Under the pieces are notes generated by a model. It was not told the origin of the DNA. It was given only the letters and a program-made list of their open reading frames with translations, and ran no database searches. Below, piece by piece: positions 22,361 to 33,643 of a DNA stretch of 64,000 nucleotides. Each line of letters starts with the position of its first letter. Positions within the stretch are counted from its first letter, which is position 1. Both the position numbers and the translations under genes were made by a program. Source of the DNA: Mercurialis annua (Eukaryota > Streptophyta > Magnoliopsida > Malpighiales > Euphorbiaceae). The DNA is taken from assembly GCF_937616625.2 (NCBI RefSeq), contig NC_065570.1:50831665-50895664 (forward strand). The letters run 5' to 3'.

Positions 22361-25300
22361 GATTAAAGATACCACTTGAATTCTTTTAATTTTTATAATT
22401 AATATACTTATTACTACTCACAGTGTTTGATATATATTATATATACTTTATGCCTATCCTGTATTTCTAACTAGTTTTATTGTATTTGTATACTTTATAT
22501 ATACATTATGTATATTTTGTATATATAATTTGTATATCAGTAATATTATGTTCAGTTAATGTTTCATTTTGCTTGTGCAATTAATAAAAAAAATACTATA
22601 TTGAAGTATTTTGATTCTTAAAATTAATATTTAGTATACTAGATATAAACTTTATGTATGTCATCTATATACTTATATATGCTTTATGTATATTTTATGC
22701 ATATGCATCTACAGAAATCACATTACAAATTATGTAGTATACATATAGTATACTAGAAATTCAAAAATTAAGTTATTATATATATAAAATACAAAATATT
22801 ATATTAGAAGTTTGTATATCAAGAATATACAAATAGTATAACAAAAGTATACCAATAATAATACCAAAAGTACACAAATTACGCTAATTATATAGCATAA
22901 TCAAATATTGATAAATCTCATAGAAACAATCTCCCTCTTCGATAATCATCCTCAACAATCTAATGATTTTGATGTCAATAATAATTTATTCGTATATTTT
23001 TTGTATTATTTTAATAAACATTGTTCGTATTAGTTTTATTATACTTTTTGTATACTTTTCACAAATAATGCTCAATCAAAACAAGGCAAATTCTAAGCTA
23101 TTTCAACGTTTTTCTCACCGAGCAAAACGAGTAACCTTTTATTGTGCTCGGCGAGCAAAATACATATAACACAGATTACAATTTGTTAGAGAAAGCTTAT
23201 TGTTTGGCGAGGAGACATGCATCAATATACCAATCAAGCCACCGCCATCAACATAGATTATTATTGTTATAAAATTAAAGTTCTCGCAATAGAAAAAGAA
23301 CATAATTATCGCTGATGAAGATTATGATGGAGTAAAAGAGTAATAGATGAAAAAAGATGTTGCTAACTACAAGTAGGTCACATTTTATATGAAAAAAAAG
23401 GGTGGAAAAATGAAGAGGATGAGAAACAAAAAGAGAGAAGGAAGAAACAAAAAAGTAGATGAAAGGAAAAAAAGAAAAAAATTACATATTAAATGAAAGA
23501 AAAAAGAATAAATAAACCATGTATTTGATAAAATTAAGTGTTTTGACCGTACAAAAAAAAGCACGTAAATTTGAGATTATTTTCAAGACGCACGTACTCT
23601 TCTTAATTTTCTATTTCTTTTTTAATTTTATCTCCTTCATAAGATAAAATGTTAGGACCTTACTTTTTTATTATTATTTATATTTTTTAGATACAATTAC
23701 TTGCAGCACCATAGTAAACGGTCTATTTTTCGGGATATGCTTTTGTCCATTTCAGAATTTCGACCAGATTATAAGAGACTAGGTACTCAATAGGCCAAAC
23801 GTATATATGCTATGTACAATAGACGTTCTAATAATTAATATTCAATAGCTTAATAATTCTAATAATTAATAAAAGTTTAAGGGAACAACTTCAATATTAC
23901 GTATAAAATATTTAATATATTAATAATTATAGTAATTAATAATTTTTTAGTCTATTATATATATATATATTAATTATTAAAACATCAACAGTAGCTATAT
24001 TTATATCCTTAATGTTTAAATAGGTTATTTTAACGTGAGACATGTGTTAGCATACTTGATGATAGACACTAGGGAATTAGGTAGTGATGACTGATGAGGT
24101 TTACTCGTTACCAAAAATGTTCTCAGATGAACCATCGCCAAATCAAATTCCATTGTGGGCTAACGCCATTATTTGCAATCAATAACCAAAGTAAGCAATT
24201 CAAAGATATAAAATAAATGGATAAAGGGTCATTTCACCCCTTAATTTTGATCAGAATCTCAAAAATATTTATTGAAAGCATTTTCTGACAATTCAATAAC
24301 CTATAATTGAGCAACTTTAGTCACTTCAACTCATGAACTGTTGGTTTAATAGATATGCACAGTTGATCAATGCTGCAATTCAGGATTAAAATGATTCAAA
24401 TTGGATAAATTGTACATTTAATTATCACATAATTAAACAGAAAAAAATTGATTTCAATTGGGAGACTGAATTAACTCCTTTTTGATAGAGAAATAATATA
24501 AATATGTTTTCTTCATAATATAAAGCTAAATTGTTAATATATAATGGTAAGTAGTTTATTTTACTTATATGGATAAATTATTAATAATATTTTAGTAAAA
24601 AGTAACAATATGGGTCAAAAATAATTTAATATGTATTTTAAAAACAACCAATTTCTTTGAATATAGATATAAAAATTTGAATAAAACACTAAGTTAATGA
24701 AAGGGAGCCTAGCATTAGATACTTTGTTTGCACTTCCTCCTATTCCTACTTTGTGTTTCATTTTCAAACATTGTCCCCAATTCATCATTATTTGATGTCC
24801 ACATCATCAAGAGCTTCAATAGACTAACAAACCCACCCAACAATTATTCATATCAGGATCTAAATCACCCCCTCAATCAATCCTTATCATAAAACTTGTA
24901 TATTAATGGACCCATCCTTTGCCTCCACAATAGTCCAAAATAATTCACAACATACTACTATAAAAAATCAGAGTAACCGATTAAATATTTAAATTTAATT
25001 AATTTGATTTAATCAGAATGAGAAATAATTAAAATATAGTAATCAAATCAATTTTAATTTGTTTTAAATGTAGTTTCAGCGATCTTATCAAAATTTGATA
25101 CTCGTAATTTTATAAGAAAATAATTTTCAATAAAAAAAATCAAATAAAAAATGTTATAATAAATTAATAGATTGTAGCAACAAATTGAATCAGTATGAAT
25201 GATCAAACCAAAAATAATAGTTTAGCTTATTCCGCTATTTATTCAGTTTTTATGGTTAATTGTCCAAATAATATAGCTTAACAAAAATATTTAATTGTAT

Positions 25301-25511
25301 AATGATGAATTTAATATTTTCAAAACTAAATTTCATATATATTATACAATTTCATATAATAAAGCACAAAGAGAAGTTTAAATTTAAAATTTTATTATTA
25401 TGTTTTTATTAATATAATCTACACATGTTAATTCATTAATTTTAACTATCTTTAATGGGTTTTTAGAATTTAATGTAAAGAAATGATAGCTGAAAATATA
25501 AAATAATACAA

Positions 25512-25552
<41 letters not shown>

Positions 25553-26382
25553 TTGTGATCATAGAACTAAGAAAAAATAAACATCTCTTAAAGTGACAAA
25601 TAAAACATGAGGGAATAAATATTATTTTAATTTATAATACCTCTTAACTATATATTTTTAAGTTACATCTTATCTATTTTCTTGCTATTTAACATATAAA
25701 CTATAGTTTATTGTCAATTTAATTTTCCCAACACTGCATATATACAATACATATATCTATCTATCTATAATTTTTGACATGAAAATTCATTTAATGTCGT
25801 CAAAATAAAATAAATCTATATCTTTTTTTAATATTGAATAAAAAATAACTAACTCCATTTGTGATTATTGAAATGAAAAAACTTGCACTTGATGTGCAAA
25901 ATGCTACCGAATATAAAATTACTTAATTAACATTTTTTTTATCATTATCTTAATTTTTACCATCGTAAATAAATTATGAGAATATATTTCTATATGAGCT
26001 TCAATCAAAATTTGAAGCAAATAATTTTGTTTTTCAAAAATGTCATGTTAGCTTGCATAAATTTATTTCACGTGCTTTTCAGCGTTTAATTGTATGCATT
26101 TATCCGCAATTAACACATTATGATAAGAATTAAGTAATTGTATTGTTGAAAATGGGGCTAACCATCACCCGGTTTCAAATTGGCCAAAACTATAAAAAAA
26201 TTGACAAAACTTTTTCGCCAGTTCTATTGAGTTTCGAATTTTATTTGGTTTGGATTTATTTATGGGTCCATGACTTTTAATCCAAATAAAATGGTTAAAA
26301 TTTAGATAAAGTAAAAATATATTGCCCATAAATTTGAATAATAAATCACACATTTAATTTTTTTACATATATAAATTTAACT
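22361..26382. other. AT-rich intergenic spacer
   Basis: No gene recognised. 22400-22900 is low-complexity sequence rich in GTATATTTTG/TATACTAGA words. 23100-23160 has a short GCTCGGCGAGCAAAA/GAGCAAAACGAG mirror-like motif. 23400-23500 is purine-rich (AAAAAAGAGAGAAGGAAG type). A (TA)n tract is at 25513-25550. One-ended fragments like the AAAGGGTCATTTCACCCC terminus occur near 24225, similar to Mutator-like termini elsewhere here. Confidence 0.5.
25513..25550. repeat. (TA)n microsatellite
   Basis: About 19 uninterrupted TA units. Confidence 0.95.
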
Positions 26383-26432
26383 TCTCAACTAGGGTTGAGT
26401 TCGGTTTGATTTTTACTCAACCCTAGTTGAGA
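26383..26432. repeat. Perfect 18-bp inverted repeat (hairpin)
   Basis: Arms TCTCAACTAGGGTTGAGT (26383-26400) and ACTCAACCCTAGTTGAGA (26415-26432) pair perfectly around a 14-nt loop; pairing continues outward through TTTAA with one mismatch. There is no T-run placed as in a terminator; it is probably a fold-back element remnant. Confidence 0.9.
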
Positions 26433-26696
26433 TGTTAAATTACAAAAAATAAAAATTCAGTGACAAGAAAATATAGTTAAAGAGCTGTAGAAGTTGAAAT
26501 TAGAGGGTAAATTCTACATTAAGCCAATATAGATTAAAGCAGATACAGAATATGATGGATAGTGGAGAATGGGGACCACCAAAAAAGTAGGGTCGAATTG
26601 TATAGTTGCAGCCACGCGAGAGTGGGGTCCAGCAGAGGGACCAAAGAGTTGGTTGTGGCTAGCCTTGCTGTCCGGCTGGCGAGTGTTTATCCCATG

Positions 26697-26846
26697 CAAC
26701 CGTTGCGCCACGTCATTTTTACATCAAGCCAATGAGCATTTGCGATAGAGAATCTTTTAATTAATATTTATTTTTTTTATCATTCAATTTTCCACATGGC
26801 TAACGCACAATTGGTTTGTTGCACGAATGACATGGCGCAACGGTTG
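26697..26846. promoter_or_regulatory. 20-bp inverted repeat upstream of the Dof gene
   Basis: CAACCGTTGCGCCACGTCAT (26697-26716) and ATGACATGGCGCAACGGTTG (26827-26846) pair with one mismatch, separated by 110 bp, about 300 bp upstream of the Dof start codon. The left arm contains CACGTC, an ACGT-core word used by bZIP factors, and AACCGTTG, a MYB-type word; the right arm has lost the ACGT core. A nearby GTCCGGCTGGC is repeated as TTCCGGCTGGC at 26861. Regulatory meaning is inferred. Confidence 0.5.
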
Positions 26847-26974
26847 TGTGCAATAATTTTTTCCGGCTGGCTGGCTCATCATCATCCTATAAAAATAAAT
26901 TTAAATTTCATTCTCTTTATTAAAATTATTTTATTTAACTTTTAAGAATTTTATTTTGTGCTTTCTCTGCGTGC

Positions 26975-26992
26975 AAGCTTTATATATATCTC
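26975..26992 (+). promoter_or_regulatory. Probable TATA box of the Dof gene
   Basis: CTTTATATATATCTC stands about 150 bp upstream of the start codon, leaving a pyrimidine-rich 5' leader (TTTCATCATTCCTTT, CTTCTTGTTTTCTC) typical of plant genes. Confidence 0.6.
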
Positions 26993-27136
26993 ATATCTGA
27001 AACTTCAATTTCATCATTCCTTTAAAGGGCTCTTCTTGTTTTCTCACTTTGCATTATCATCACTTATAAATCAAACCCTAACTCTTTTTTAGTTTCGAGA
27101 AATTAAATTAAATTAAAGTTTTTGTTTCTTGCATGG

Positions 27137-28599
27137 ATGGATCTTTCTAGTGGACATCACCAGGTATTGTTTTCACTAATCTATTCTTCTGTTTTTTTTT
27201 ATATGTTTTGAGTCTTTAATTTATTTTTTAGCTCATCAATACAATTTATACTAGATTATGTATATATACTTTCTGGTCTTATGCAATGAACTTGTTTTTG
27301 GTCACCTTTTTGTGATTTCTTGGGTTAAATTTATAGGTTTTATTGAAGATTATTGGATTTTCTTTTAAAGAAAATGAATTCTTCCTTAATTTTTATCAAA
27401 TGGATTTCAGTGATTTTAATTGAGATTAACTAGCTAGGTTTTTGGATTTTTGAGTCTTAAACTAGTAATTTTAAGCATCATCTTTCTTCTTGATACAAAC
27501 TAAAAGAAAAACAAAATTAACTTTATGATTTTGAAATTTCATTTTGAGTATATAGTTAAATGGGATCTTTTAATTCTTCATTTTAGTTCATGAAAAATAA
27601 AACCCTCATGCCCTTGATGATTTACTTGATTTATTCAAATCCAAAATTTGCATTTTCTCTCTTGTTCTTATGTTTCCACTTTGTTTTATTGAATATAATG
27701 CAATCAATAAGTAGTTTAATTTCTTTCAATTACTTCAAATGAATTCGTTTGAAGCAAAATTGCCCTAGCTAATTGATTTGAAATTGGTTGAATTTCAGGA
27801 AATGGCTACACATTCAATGGAAAACATGTTAGTTTGTTCAAAACCAAATCAAGAAATGAGAAAAGCAAAACCACAACCGGACCAAGCAATAAAATGTCCA
27901 AGATGTGATTCAGCCAACACAAAATTCTGCTACTACAACAATTACAGTCTCTCACAGCCAAGATACTTCTGTAAATCATGCAGAAGATATTGGACTAAAG
28001 GAGGCACTTTAAGAAATGTTCCGGTAGGCGGCGGTTGTAGAAAAAACAAAAGATCATCATCATCGTCATCATCTTCGTCGTTAAAAAAGATACCAGATCA
28101 TCCTCACCATCCCTTCATTAACCCTAATAATACTACAAATCCGCTTACTGGCTATGACCTGTCAATTCTTGGAAACTTAAACAGTATTACCCATTCTGAT
28201 AATCTCATTCTTGAAAACCCTAACCCCACTTTTCTTGATGCTTTAAGAACTGGGTTTCTTGAAACCCAAGAAACCAGCAGTAATTTTCAGAATTTGTATT
28301 ATGGGTATGGATCAAATGGTGCCATTAATGAAATGATGATGCCTTATGATCATCATCAAGATCATATGAGTGGGAGTGAAGCTACACAAGCTGTAACTGT
28401 GACAACAATGAAGCAAGAATTTTGCAATGGTAGAGAAGAAGAAGATGATCATAATAATACTAAGGTCTTGTTTGGCTTCCCATGGCAGATAAATAGTAAT
28501 AATAATGATCTTGATTCTGGAAGAGAAAATTGGAACAATTATGGAGTTCTTGGTGGTAATGCAGCTTGGCACGGACTTATTAATAGTCCTCTAATGTAG
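27137..28599 (+). CDS. Dof-type zinc-finger transcription factor
   Basis: Two exons: 27137-27163 encodes MDLSSGHHQ, a 635-bp GT-AG intron follows, then 27799-28599; the total is 275 residues. An upstream ATG at 27133 in another frame stops after five codons (ATGGATGGATCTTTCTAG) and overlaps the true start, so leaky scanning is needed. The short first exon plus long first intron is usual for this family. Residues about 42-92 are the Dof domain with [20 protein letters not shown] ... YFCKSC, the C-x2-C-x21-C-x2-C zinc site, followed by [20 protein letters not shown] and KNKR, a nuclear signal. Family knowledge: it binds AAAG sites in promoters. Next is a poly-Ser run, an Asn/His-rich region and a C-terminal [10 protein letters not shown]. 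Length is normal; nothing is broken. The exact subgroup cannot be fixed by eye. Confidence 0.96.
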
Positions 28600-31048
28600 A
28601 ACAATTTGACGGGAAGATCGAATTTGAAACTATCGGGCGGACGGAGCGACGGAAATTTTTTTATTTTTAGTTTAAGTATTAAAAAGTTCTCAGTTTTTTA
28701 GACTGTTGAGTTTTGTTTTTTGTTTTTTTTAAGAGATTTTGATTCAACTGAATTATAAATCTCTATTTTTTTTGGTTATCCTTTATTAGTTTCTTGTTTA
28801 ATTTCCTTTTATTGGTTTATTATAATACTAATGTTAATGAAAAATTAGGGTTTTGATTAGATATTTGAAATGAAAGTGATGTTTCATGTGATTGTCTGTG
28901 AGATGGGTACATATGTTCTTTGAATGACTTTGTTTGTGTTTTCCAAGATATTCTCTCATCATTGCTTTCTTATTTTCAGGTAGATTCTACCAATTAAAAA
29001 AATTCAATTATTACTGTAGAAGATTAATTAAATAACAAGAAATTATCCAAATAAATAAATTAATTAAATAACAACAATAATTGAGTAGTTCTATTTTAGC
29101 ACTAATGTTTAAAAAATATTTTAATTATATGATATGTTAATTGGTAATTTGTTTTTTTATAATAATAAATTTTGGTATTTTTTCTGACATATTTATATCT
29201 CATGTGTACTACAAGTACTGTATTTTTCCTTTATTTAATAGCAATAAGCAGACTTTTAAAATTTAGACAGCCATAGCGATACAAGTACCGAATGAACCAC
29301 TTAAATAAAAATAAATTTTATATATATGTGTGTGACTCTCATAAGGTAACAAATATTCAGCATATATATATTACCTTCTTTTAGTTAAAAAAATAATTAT
29401 AATTAAATGATGAAAATGAAACTGAAAGATTTTTATAGTTCAACCCATTTAATTAATGGATTACTGTTTATTCGGAAAATTTAAACTGGTTAAATCACAT
29501 TTTTAGTTTTATAAGAGGAACCAAACTCATGAGTTGCCATTTGATTTATGAATATCTAAATACTTGAACCAATTAACCAGTTTGGTTTTTAATTAGTAGA
29601 ATATTTGGAGTTAATTAATTATTTAAGTATTAATTTTAGAAAACGAGTGAAGCATGAACTAAGCGCCAATTTCGGTATAGATTTTGTTGTCTCAACCAGA
29701 CCAAATCTAAGTTAAGATTTTGGCGTGAAGGAATAGTCAGTGACCAGTTTTGTTTAATAATATTAATATAGTTGTAGCCAAAAGCACATTAGAATATCAA
29801 GCTGCCATATAAGTACATATATTAATTCATTAGTTCCATTTTAGCAATTTTATTTAAGATCTAGAGTTTTATTTCAGTTCATTTTACTTCCAAAAAATTT
29901 GTATTCTTCTACACTTATTGGGACGAGCATTTGATCGCTTTGGCTAAAATTTAATTTTTTTTTAATGAACTAATCTATTATTTTATACTTTTGATTGAAC
30001 CGACCAATATTTATACTTCTAATTGAACTGAATTAATTTAGTAATTGAAATAATAATATAAAATCCAAATAATATGAGCTAAAATTAGTAAACAAATACT
30101 TTTTCTATTAATTCAATTAGTTCTGTAATTTGTGTATTAAAATTTTCAAGTTAAAAAATAGAAAAAAAGTTTATAATTAAAAATACCAAATCAATCAAAT
30201 ACTTAAATTTATAAAAAGATTTGGACCAACCTTTTAACTAAATTATATCAGTTTGATTACACAATAATTAATAATACTTAGAACTTCATTACGTTCATAC
30301 TTTAGCTTTCTGACTTTGTGATATTTGTATGTGTATCTTTTAAATTTTCTAAACCAATTGTTTTGCAATGATCCATTAGCTTTAGGACAAATTAGAGAAG
30401 CATCATTTTTCTAAAAAAAGCATTCCATATGCTAATGTTACTATTGTCAGTATGATATTTATATATTATAATCTTAATTTTGTCAAAAAAATACATTATA
30501 CTTCTCTTTGTTTTATTTACAAAGTGAATGTGGACAACAACTCTCTTTTAAATATTTGATTGTTCCTTTGAAATTCTAACCTAATCTACAAGTTGCTAAG
30601 TCTTCGATAAATTTACTTAACATGATGTTGTCTGCTATCTTTTTACTTTATAAATTTTATACAAAAATACTAAGAAAAATGAATGTTAATAAGACTTTTT
30701 GATGTGTCCATTTACACAAAACAAGCGAATTACGGTAAAATTTACTCGACGGAACTAAAATCGATTATGAATTGACTAATTTGTAATTAGTAACAAAGTG
30801 CCAATGTGTATAAATTTTAATTTTTATAACTTTTGTGTATCTCATAACCAAATAAAACACCAAGATCACAAACAGATTTTACTAACGGAGTCGTGGTAAG
30901 AGTGGCACGCTTACTGCACCAAAAGAGAGACCGTAAAATTAGCCGTGAAATTCAATTGCCACGGGCGGATTCTTTATCCACCTCATCTATACTATATATA
31001 AAAGTATGGATGGGAGGAGGGGACATGCACATTTACATTATAAAATCC
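28600..31048. other. Dof 3' flank and AT-rich spacer
   Basis: 28600-28850 should hold the Dof 3' untranslated region (T-rich, no intron seen). Beyond that no gene was recognised. At 30985-31010 TCTATACTATATATAAAAGT resembles a Helitron 5' end, but no partner 3' end was found. Confidence 0.5.
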
Positions 31049-31074
31049 GGGTTCGATCCCCGACAACGGCGCCA
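31049..31074 (-). other. Retrotransposon primer-binding site for tRNA-Asp
   Basis: The minus strand reads TGGCGCCGTTGTCGGGGATC followed by GAACCC, complementary to the 3' end of plant tRNA-Asp(GTC) including CCA, the acceptor stem and into the T-loop. It sits 6 bp from the LTR end at 31081, the right place and orientation for a minus-strand LTR element. The 26-nt match is longer than the usual ~18. The internal region to the left is lost beyond about 31040. Confidence 0.85.
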
Positions 31075-31080
31075 AAAACT

Positions 31081-32195
31081 TGATGCTCAAAATCGCAAGT
31101 GTACGATATCGATAAATCAAGTAATATAATGATAAGTAAACGTCGAACCCACGAGGGATTTAATTTAGTAGCAAAATTGTTAATTAAGAATTATTTAAAC
31201 TAACAAAGATGAGATTTGTGTGATTTTAATTAAAACTAATAAAAACAGAAAATAATGATCTAAGAAATAAACAATAACGACAAATAACTCAGAATATTGC
31301 TTTCGTATGAATTATCGATGCCTTACAAATCTAATTTATATCAAATAATTTTAATTGTTACATGCAATGAAGGATAGATCGAAGATACTAGCTCAATATT
31401 CCTATAATGTTAGTAGCCTATTGATTATAACCCGTTACCCCAAATCACCCTTACTGTCACGGCTTACAGAACGATAGAATATAAACGACAATTTATAATC
31501 AGCGCATTATCGATTAGTTATCCACATAGACCACATAACGCAAACATGGTGGTCAAACAATGCTTTGTAATTATGCCTTGGTTACCCTTTTCCAATTAAA
31601 TTGCTTAAGTCCCCTCCTCACAATTTATTCTAAGTTTATGTAATTGTTAGTTACGCAATCACAAGCATTACTCTCAATAACTAAGGATTGCATTAACAAA
31701 GAAAGATATAGAAATTAGTTTTCAGAATTTAAACCTAGCATACAAACTACTCACAATATTCCAAGTCAAGAAATTTAGCTAGACATAATTGAATTAATTA
31801 AACAATCAATAATAATAAACATATTCAAAACAAGAGATTGAAATAAAAATAATTGAAATAAAAACCTGGAATAATTCGGAACACAAGCCTTCGAATCAAA
31901 GAAGTCTTGGAAATAACTCTTAAAAAACTAGAAGAGATTAACTAAAACTTAAATTGTTTGTAAACTAGAAAAACAATGAAAAACTAGATGAACACATAGC
32001 TTTGAGTTGAGTCTTTATATAGGAGAAGTTGTAGTAGTCTATTACAATTGAAATTCAAGTCGAGGTAAGAATCCAATTAGAATTAGGACTTGGATCAAAA
32101 ACTCTTCGTCAGACATTTCTGTCGGGCGGCAGGACATCTTTCCCCGGCAGGAATGTCTGACGAAGAATTTTTGATCCAAGTTCTAATTCTAACGA
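31081..32195 (-). mobile_element. LTR of a tRNA-Asp-primed retrotransposon, minus orientation
   Basis: TGATGCTCAAAATCGCAAGT at 31081 is the complement of an LTR 3' end (..GAGCATCA). GCAAGTGTACGATATCG and following text are shared with the LTR at 52036-53632, so the two are related. A TATA-like box CTATATAAAGAC on the minus strand lies at about 32012-32023, with the hairpin cassette directly upstream of it. The far (5') end is not recognised: similarity stops at the cassette, so the LTR is probably truncated or rearranged there. Confidence 0.7.
32078..32192. repeat. Hairpin cassette in the LTR U3
   Basis: Arms of about 45 bp (left TTAGAATTAGGACTTGGATC then AAAAACTCTTCGTCAGACAT; right complementary) enclose a GC-rich loop with GGGCGGCAGG and CCCCGGCAGG. 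Only a few mismatches occur along the arms. Confidence 0.85.
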
Positions 32196-32567
32196 AAAAA
32201 CAACCGGAAGAGACAAATGAAAAATCAAACGAAAAAGAAGAGAGAGAATTTTTAGAGAAAGAGAAGGAAAAAAGAGTGTGACTATGTAAAATTTTAACCT
32301 AAAATGAAATAAGACTTCTATATATATAGTAGATATTTTTATAAATATGTTTGTTATTAGTGTAGAGTGGGAAATTATGAAAAGATAGAATAAAAAATAG
32401 TAAATACTTTTTAAAATAGTGTATTTAACGAATAATTTAAAATAATAGTTATTAATATATTATTTATATATTTAAAAAATTGATAAAGGATAAAAATAGA
32501 AAATTACACAAAATAACCAATTTAAATATTATATTTTTTTAATTACTGTATTTGTACAAATGATCTA
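32196..32567. repeat. Fragment of a dispersed repeat family (also 47600-47900, 57050-57430)
   Basis: A purine-rich stretch (GAAAAAGAAGAGAGAGAATT) then AAAAGAGTGTGACTATG, TTTTAACCTAAAATGAAATA and TAGTAAATACTTT is collinear with 57214-57420 (AAAAGAGTGGCTATCT, TTTAACCTAAAATGAAATA, TGTAAATACTTTG). Only the right part of the element is present here. Confidence 0.65.
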
Positions 32568-32854
32568 TTCCCTCTATCTCAATAGAGTTGCTTATATTTT
32601 TTATATTTATTTTTTGAAAAAAATTCTTCACTTTTAATAAACAACAATTTTTAAGTTATTTGTATATTGTTTCTATTTAAAATACACTATAATGAGTTAG
32701 TATTTATTGTTATTTATAAATAAATGAGATTTTGTGACTATATTAAATAAAGATATAAAAAATATTATTTAAAAAAGAAAAATTATAATATCAATTGTAT
32801 TTTTTAAAATTGTATGACAATGTGAAATGAACAATTTTATTGAGATGGATGAAG
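32568..32854. mobile_element. Stowaway-type MITE, copy 3
   Basis: The left end TTCCCTCTATCTCAATAGAG is matched by the right end ...TTTTATTGAGATGGATGAAG, with TA at 32566-32567 and 32855-32856. Same length class as copies 1 and 2, more diverged. Confidence 0.8.
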
Positions 32855-33050
32855 TATTATATTGGGATCGAGTGAGTATTTTTAAGGACAATTTTGATCA
32901 AGAACAATTGGATCGGTGGAGAATTGGAGGACAGGCACTAATGAAAAAAAAAAAAAAACAAGATAATGACATCTTAACAAAGACCAAAAGCAAATAAGAA
33001 ACACAATCAAATAAAGAAATGGGTATTAACTTTGGAAAAAAAAATGGATA

Positions 33051-33333
33051 CTCCCTCCAGTCCATAATATTTGTCGTATTTGACTTTAACACAAGAACTA
33101 AAAAAATAATTAATATGTCTTAATTTATAAACATTTTTACTAAATTAACCCTATATTGAAATTTGTTTACATTTATAATTACTATTTTCATTTATTTATT
33201 GTATTTTTTTAAGAAATTAATGGAGGCAAATATGGAAAAATAACAATTAATACTCTTTTGATATTATAACATGATAAATATTATGGACAAAAAAAAATTC
33301 TCAAATGCGACAAATATTATGAATCGAAGGGAG
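33051..33333. mobile_element. Stowaway-type MITE, second subfamily
   Basis: CTCCCTCCAGTCCATAATAT at left and ...ATATTATGAATCGAAGGGAG at right, flanked by TA (33049-33050, 33334-33335). The inner terminus (TTTGTCGTATTTGAC) differs from the other three Stowaways. Confidence 0.85.
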
Positions 33334-33643
33334 TATTAACTATTAATGCCACGAGAAAGTGAATAATAATATATGCCAAATTTTATATCATTAGATGGTG
33401 GAGTGTGGGGCACTAGCTAGGTTTAATATTATTAACACTGCGAATATTAATTATAAACAAAATAAATACTAGAAATTTAATATTTAAGGTAAAATCCATT
33501 TTTGAGTCTTTGTACTATCAATTTCTGTTTCACCAAGTCCTCGTACTTAATTAGGTTAGTAAGTTGTCCCTCTACTATTATTTTTGTCCGCTTGAGCCTT
33601 GAGGTCTTCAACCAAACGTACATTAACTTGTCTGTTAAAAAAT

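Noticed and set aside
30985..31010. Helitron 5' end (TCTATACTATATATAAAAG)
   Set aside because: No CTRR end with a preceding hairpin was found within the next kilobases; one short match in AT-rich DNA is weak.
31043..31080. tRNA-Asp gene
   Set aside because: Only the 3' part (T-arm, acceptor strand, CCA) is present, and encoded CCA next to an LTR end means a primer-binding site; no D-arm or anticodon arm precedes it.
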